Source: Calothrix sp. NIES-2098
GTDB taxonomy: Bacteria > Cyanobacteriota > Cyanobacteriia > Cyanobacteriales > Nostocaceae
DNA: 64,000 nt
Assembly: GCA_002368175.1 (NCBI GenBank)
Contig: AP018172.1
Location: 4,214,001-4,278,000 of the forward strand
Direction of reading: 5' to 3'
Shown here: piece after piece, positions 60,286 to 64,000 of the stretch
How the letters are laid out: every line of letters starts with the position of its first letter
How positions within the stretch are numbered: the first letter of the stretch is position 1
Position numbers and translations under genes: made by a program
The notes under the pieces: model-generated
What the model was told of the DNA's origin: nothing
What the model saw: only the letters and a program-made list of their open reading frames with translations
Databases searched by the model: none

Positions 60286-60633
60286 ATGAAACAAGTGTTG
60301 CCTGTACCACCAGAAGTGGTGCAACAAGTAGCTGAATACTTCAGTCTGTTAAGTGAACCGATGCGCCTGAGGCTGTTGCACTTACTACGAGATGAAGAAA
60401 AATGCGTACAAGAGTTGGTAGAGGCAACACAGACTTCGCAGGCAAATGTCTCAAAACACCTCAAGGTAATGTGGCAAGCAGGTATCCTTAGCCGCCGCAG
60501 TGAAGGAACCTGCGCCTACTACCGAGTGGAAGATGAAATGATTTTTGAATTATGTAATCGGGTTTGCGATCGCCTAGCTACTAGGTTAGAACAGCAAGCC
60601 CATAACTTTCGCGTATTGAATAGTAAACTTTAA
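60286..60633 (+). CDS. ArsR/SmtB-family transcriptional regulator
   Basis: A 115-residue winged-helix regulator. Seen: YFSLLSEPMRLRLLHLLRDEE (helices 1-2), KCVQELVEATQTSQANVSKHLKVMWQAGILSRRSEGTCAYYRV covering the recognition helix and wing. Cysteines are at about 45, 85, 97 and 101, not in the CxC arrangement of ArsR or CadC; ELCNRVC could be a metal or thiol site in the last helix. The signal is thus uncertain. It may be read with accB (61 bases upstream) and is convergent with the GerMN gene across a long repeat hairpin. Confidence 0.9.
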   Translation: MKQVLPVPPEVVQQVAEYFSLLSEPMRLRLLHLLRDEEKCVQELVEATQTSQANVSKHLKVMWQAGILSRRSEGTCAYYRVEDEMIFELCNRVCDRLATRLEQQAHNFRVLNSKL

Positions 60634-60634
60634 A

Positions 60635-60722
60635 TGAAGAGTCCAGAGTCCAATGTCCAAAGTCCAGAGTTCTACATATTTTTGACTTTTGACTTTTAAC
60701 TCTTGACTCTTGACTCTTGATT
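60635..60722. repeat. AGTCCAA/TTGACTC heptamer hairpin between convergent genes
   Basis: Left half: GAGTCCAGAGTCCAATGTCC- and AAAGTCCAGAG-type units (60640-60671). Right half: TTTTTGACTTTTGAC, TTTTAACTC and three TTGACTC units up to the stop of the GerMN gene at 60721. The halves are largely complementary and can fold into one stem of some 30 bp, a plausible bidirectional transcript end. Confidence 0.65.
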
Positions 60723-61329
60723 AAAGTGGATAATCTTTCTGAAAGCTTTCACGGGTCATTGGTTGATCTATGACTACGCCTTCACCACCTAAAACATCCA
60801 ACTTCTTGCCATTGACATCAATGTAAACTTTGGCATTGGGATTTATTGTAGTAGCGGTGTAGACAACTTGCCCGACACGACCCGTCATCGAGCTACTACC
60901 ACCGCCACTGGTAAACTCTTCAGATAAATTCACGTGGATCTCATCATTATTGACGGTGAGACCTAGCAATTTAGTGCCTTTGGGGATGGTAGTAGATTCT
61001 GCGCCTTCTGTTGGGCCTGCTAATAAATTTTGGAAGGCTGTTTCTAAAACTTGGTTAGGTTGAGTAGCAGCTATTTTTACTGGTTGGGGAGCGAGTTCCA
61101 ACTTTTTGCCATTGTCTTTGAGCCAGTAAATGTTAGCAGTTTGCTCTTGACCTGGCTGTGCTGTTCTGTTTCCAGGCTGGGTTAATGTTCTTGAGGTATT
61201 TGGTGGTGTAGGCGGATTGCTGGAGTGTAAAGTAAGCCAAGCTACGCCGCCACTGACCGCTACCACCGCTGCTGAGACAGCTGCAATTACACCTGAAGAG
61301 TTCCGATTAGTTCCTTGTTGGTCTTTCAT
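60721..61329 (-). CDS. GerMN-domain exported/membrane-anchored protein
   Basis: A 202-residue protein. Membrane anchor or signal at about 14-30 (GVIAAVSAAVVAVSGGVAWL), a Pro/Thr-rich linker (NPPTPPNTSRTL), then a GerMN domain (about 62-190): TANIYWLKDNGKKLEL, LETAFQNLLAGPTEGAEST, IPKGTKLLGLTVNNDEIHVNLSEEF, VVYTATTINPNAKVYIDVNGKKL. The domain was named from the spore protein GerM but is common in non-sporulating bacteria as an envelope protein, sometimes with amidases. No amidase gene is near. The stop codon touches the heptamer array between it and the ArsR-family gene. Confidence 0.87.
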   Translation of the reverse strand: MKDQQGTNRNSSGVIAAVSAAVVAVSGGVAWLTLHSSNPPTPPNTSRTLTQPGNRTAQPGQEQTANIYWLKDNGKKLELAPQPVKIAATQPNQVLETAFQNLLAGPTEGAESTTIPKGTKLLGLTVNNDEIHVNLSEEFTSGGGSSSMTGRVGQVVYTATTINPNAKVYIDVNGKKLDVLGGEGVVIDQPMTRESFQKDYPL

Positions 61330-61696
61330 ATTTAAAACCTGCTTGACTGGGGGCTGAGATGATCTTTGTGGGAAGAGCAGCCTGATTAAAGACGGTACTT
61401 ATAAATGGGGAGTTTCCAAACACTTAGAGTATGGCTATTTATAACAACAACGCTGCCATGTCTCTTTCCGCAGGGACTACTTTTAATTTTAGATTCGTAC
61501 TTCTAGTCCGTCACCTGTCCAATTATGTAAATCTCATAGTTTATTGAGATAATTTACAACTCGATACAGGGTAGCGATTGAACAGAATACTAATAAATTA
61601 ACGGTTAAGGTAGACGCACAAACTCAAGATACATAGGGGCGGAATAAAGATTTTGTCATAAATTTTATCTGTGCCCCTATGTGTTTAATTATTTAT
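61330..61696. other. Intergenic region between proS and GerMN genes, with inverted repeat
   Basis: About 370 bases, both genes on the minus strand. ACATAGGGGC (61631-61640) and GCCCCTATGT (61673-61682) are exact complements with 32 bases between; this pair lies 15 bases after the proS stop and is its probable transcript-end structure, though no T-run follows. The rest should be the GerMN promoter. No gene seen. Confidence 0.5.
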
Positions 61697-63499
61697 TTAT
61701 ATCGCGGCTGCAATCCATTGTTTGATTGTACTTGTCACTAGATCGATGTCAATTTCTTGAGATTGACGAGTTGCTCTTTGGACAACTTCTACCTTGCCAT
61801 TAGCGATCGCTCTACCAGTTACTATTCTGTAAGGTATACCAATCAAATCGGCATCTTTGAATTTTACTCCTGCCCGTTCATCCCGATCGTCTAGTAAAGT
61901 TTCAATTCCGGCTTGATTCAGTTCTTTGTAGAGTTTTTCAGCGATTTCTACTTGTTGGGCATCTTTAATGTTAGGAATGGTGACGATCGCATGGTAGGGC
62001 GCGATCGCTACTGGCCAGATAATCCCATCTTTATCGTAGGATTGCTCTACAGCCGCTTGTGCTAAACGTGACACGCCCACGCCATAACAACCCATAACTA
62101 AAGGTTTTTCTTCCCCTTGTTCATTGGTATAAGTTGCACCCATCGCCACAGAATACTTTGTTCCCAATTGGAAGATGTGACCAGCTTCGATCCCACGAGC
62201 GCTTTGTAGAGTTTTTTCTGGATTGTGGAGTGCGCGATCGCCCAGTCTGGCTTTGCGAATATCTACTACTAATTCAGGTAATTTAAATTGCTCGCCCCAA
62301 TTAGCTCCAACTACGTGATATCCAGTTTCGTTTGCGCCAGTGACGAAGTTCTTTAAATCAACAGCTGTTTTATCGACAAGTCGCAAAAACTTGGAATGTA
62401 TCTTTTTGTCGCCCTTAATATACTCATCGGCGAGATCGGGTGCAATATAGCCTAAAGGCAGAGATTTTGCTGCCCATGTAGCTTGGGTTTCAGAGCTAGG
62501 TACATTCAAGGCAATGATAGTTTTGGCACCGTAATTAGCAGCTAACTTGGTCAATTCGTTTTGCAACTTGACTTCGTTAACTTCCTGATCGCCTCGGATA
62601 CTTACTAGAACTAAAACAGTTGTGCCATTGTCATAAACTGTCTGATAAAGAACATTCTTCACTACTTGGGTAGGAGAACATTTGAGAAACTTACAGACTG
62701 TTTCAATTGTGTCTGTTCCTGGTGTCTCCCGTTTTTCATGAGTTGTAAACTCGGAAGTTACCGCATCTGCTGGTAAAGAAACAGCTTTTTCCACATTAGC
62801 AGCGTATTTGCCATCTTCGGTGTAGAGAACTTCGTCTTCACCTGCTTCCGCCAATATCATGAATTCTGTGGAACCAGAACCACCAATAGCGCCAGAGTCA
62901 GCTTCTACTGCACGGAAAGCCAAACCAGCACGCCGCAGCATATTGCTGTAAGCCTTGTACATATCTTGGTAAGTGGCTTTAAGGCTTTCTTCATCGACAT
63001 GGAAGGAGTAGGCGTCCTTCATGATAAATTCTCGTCCGCGCATCAAACCAAAGCGGGGACGAATTTCATCGCGGAATTTTGTTTGAATTTGGTAGAGATT
63101 TAGGGGTAGCTGACGGTAAGAGCGAATCATATCACGGGCGATCGTCGTGATGACTTCCTCGTGAGTCGGCCCTAATCCTAATTGTTGCTCGCGACGGTCG
63201 ATGAGGGAAAACATAATACCCTCAGCTTTCGTGTAAGTATCCCAGCGTCCGGATTCTTTCCATAACTCCGCAGGTTGTAATTGCGGTAACAAACATTCTT
63301 GTGCGCCTGTGGCGTTCATTTCTTCACGGACAATTTGGGAAACTTTTTGCAATACCCGCCACATCAATGGCAAATAAGCATAAACACCGCTACCGATGCG
63401 ACGAATATAACCTGCACGTAGTAATAATTTATGACTGGGAATTTCCGCATCAGCTGGATCGTCCCGCAGTGTAACGAATAACATTTGTGACAGTCGCAT
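61697..63499 (-). CDS. proS: Prolyl-tRNA synthetase
   Basis: A 600-residue class II synthetase charging tRNA-Pro. Seen: LRAGYIRRIGSGVYAYLPL (motif 1 area), LGPTHEEVITTIARD and FRDEIRPRFGLMRGREFIMKDAYSF (motif 2, read in parts), an inserted editing domain of the bacterial type at about 230-395, EAGHIFQLGTKYS, GCYGVGVSRLAQAAVEQ (motif 3) and a C-terminal anticodon-binding domain with LLDDRDERAGVKFKDADLIG. The insertion means it can remove mischarged Ala. It is divergent from the acyltransferase gene across about 160 bases. Confidence 0.97.
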   Translation of the reverse strand: MRLSQMLFVTLRDDPADAEIPSHKLLLRAGYIRRIGSGVYAYLPLMWRVLQKVSQIVREEMNATGAQECLLPQLQPAELWKESGRWDTYTKAEGIMFSLIDRREQQLGLGPTHEEVITTIARDMIRSYRQLPLNLYQIQTKFRDEIRPRFGLMRGREFIMKDAYSFHVDEESLKATYQDMYKAYSNMLRRAGLAFRAVEADSGAIGGSGSTEFMILAEAGEDEVLYTEDGKYAANVEKAVSLPADAVTSEFTTHEKRETPGTDTIETVCKFLKCSPTQVVKNVLYQTVYDNGTTVLVLVSIRGDQEVNEVKLQNELTKLAANYGAKTIIALNVPSSETQATWAAKSLPLGYIAPDLADEYIKGDKKIHSKFLRLVDKTAVDLKNFVTGANETGYHVVGANWGEQFKLPELVVDIRKARLGDRALHNPEKTLQSARGIEAGHIFQLGTKYSVAMGATYTNEQGEEKPLVMGCYGVGVSRLAQAAVEQSYDKDGIIWPVAIAPYHAIVTIPNIKDAQQVEIAEKLYKELNQAGIETLLDDRDERAGVKFKDADLIGIPYRIVTGRAIANGKVEVVQRATRQSQEIDIDLVTSTIKQWIAAAI

Positions 63500-63661
63500 C
63501 GTTTATTCCCTTTCCCAAAACACTAAATTTCTATGTCAACTAAAGTATGAATTATCAAGGATGAAGTACAACGTATAAATTGTTATTTGTCATTAGTCCC
63601 CCCTGCTTCGTCTGCTATTGCCTTCTGCCTTTTTCATTGCAACTTATAGGAGAAAACTACC

Positions 63662-64000
63662 GTGACTAACGGAATTTACCAAGCACAACCACCTTTAGAA
63701 TTTATTCCTCCAAGGTTTAACCCTTTATTACTTCAATTGGCGCACCTGTTACTTCCAAGCTGGATTAACTGGAAAACGGCGATTACCCACATCGAAGCTG
63801 ACAACGTAGAGATTTTAGCGGATCTCTATCACCAGTTTCAGGAAGGTAAGATTCGGTTTTTGCTAGCATTTCGCCATCCGAAAACAGAAGATCCGGTTTG
63901 TTTAGGCTACTTACTATCGCAACTCGTGCCTAAGGTAGCACGGGAACAAGGCATCAAAATTGAAACTCCAATTCATGCTCATTTTATCTACGATCGCGGC
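63662..64000 (+). CDS. PlsC-like phospholipid/glycerol acyltransferase, 5' part (cut by window end)
   Basis: An open frame of 113 codons that runs off the window end. It starts at GTG 63662 with AGGAG about nine bases upstream. The start of the protein (VTNGIYQAQPPLEFIPPRFNP read in parts) and the later segment FRHPKTEDPVCLGYLL contain the acyltransferase motif HxxxxD (His-Pro-Lys-Thr-Glu-Asp). Related cyanobacterial proteins are 1-acylglycerol-3-phosphate acyltransferase-like membrane enzymes of lipid synthesis. The second PlsC motif and the rest would lie beyond 64000, so the assignment rests on the N-terminal part only. Confidence 0.75.
   Translation, partial: MTNGIYQAQPPLEFIPPRFNPLLLQLAHLLLPSWINWKTAITHIEADNVEILADLYHQFQEGKIRFLLAFRHPKTEDPVCLGYLLSQLVPKVAREQGIKIETPIHAHFIYDRG

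Overview
The window is 64 kb of chromosome from a cyanobacterium, most likely a filamentous one of the Nostocales type. The evidence is the many GCGATCGC (HIP1) octamers inside genes and spacers, the Calvin-cycle type glyceraldehyde-3-phosphate dehydrogenase (gap2), an IctB-family protein, a cyanoexosortase, a lumenal cyclophilin of the CYP38/TLP40 type, an HCF173-like SDR/CIA30 protein, a Ycf29/Rre1-like regulator, Ser/Thr kinases with TPR tails, and intergenic arrays of short pyrimidine-rich and AGTCAAA-type tandem repeats. The species cannot be named from the sequence alone. No rRNA, tRNA, CRISPR array, prophage or intact insertion sequence was recognised.

Layout. 0.2-2.5 kb: alpha-glucan phosphorylase (minus), then 1.4 kb of AT-rich non-coding DNA. 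3.8-7.3 kb: a two-gene unit, a DUF6875-like protein plus a one-module A-T-TE synthetase. 7.7-11.6 kb: a multi-GAF histidine kinase followed by a response regulator fused to a CHAT (caspase-like) protease domain. 11.6-20 kb: small exported coiled-coil protein, SDR/CIA30 protein, HugZ-like FMN protein with an alpha/beta hydrolase, Uma2 nuclease with a coiled-coil tail, glyS and murD. 20-25 kb: a rhomboid that lacks its catalytic residues and two convergent Ser/Thr kinases. 25.7-27.8 kb: an L,D-transpeptidase-like lipoprotein candidate and three tandem paralogous secreted SH3b proteins. 28-32.7 kb: membrane GTPase, HAMP histidine kinase, and a Coq4-like protein divergent from a TetR regulator with a clear palindromic operator. 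32.9-35.7 kb: two hydrolases and a zinc-ribbon protein. 35.8-43.1 kb: a minus-strand exopolysaccharide/exosortase cluster (aminotransferase, cyanoexosortase A and partner, Wza-like, Wzc-like). 44-48 kb: a histidine-kinase-like protein without its phospho-histidine, a structured RNA candidate resembling a solo HEARO/omega-RNA element, ictB, and a WGxxGxxG-tail protein. 48-64 kb: mostly housekeeping genes (smpB, Rre1-like regulator, LMW phosphatase, ybaB, murB, murC, nadD, gap2, thiL, cyclophilin, efp, accB, ArsR-family regulator, GerMN protein, proS, start of a PlsC-like acyltransferase).

How the genes fit together. Cell-wall synthesis is spread over the window (murD, murC-murB, YkuD-like enzyme, SH3b proteins). 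The 36-43 kb cluster looks like one surface-polymer export and protein-sorting unit; the WGxxGxxG protein near 47.7 kb is a possible exosortase-type substrate. Signalling is rich: four histidine-kinase-type proteins, two response regulators and two Ser/Thr kinases, several with altered catalytic residues.

The most notable candidates for something new are the GAF-kinase/REC-CHAT pair, the structured RNA at about 45.87-45.99 kb, the Coq4-like/TetR pair, the DUF6875/A-T-TE pair, and repeat arrays that form hairpins at the 3' ends of genes.
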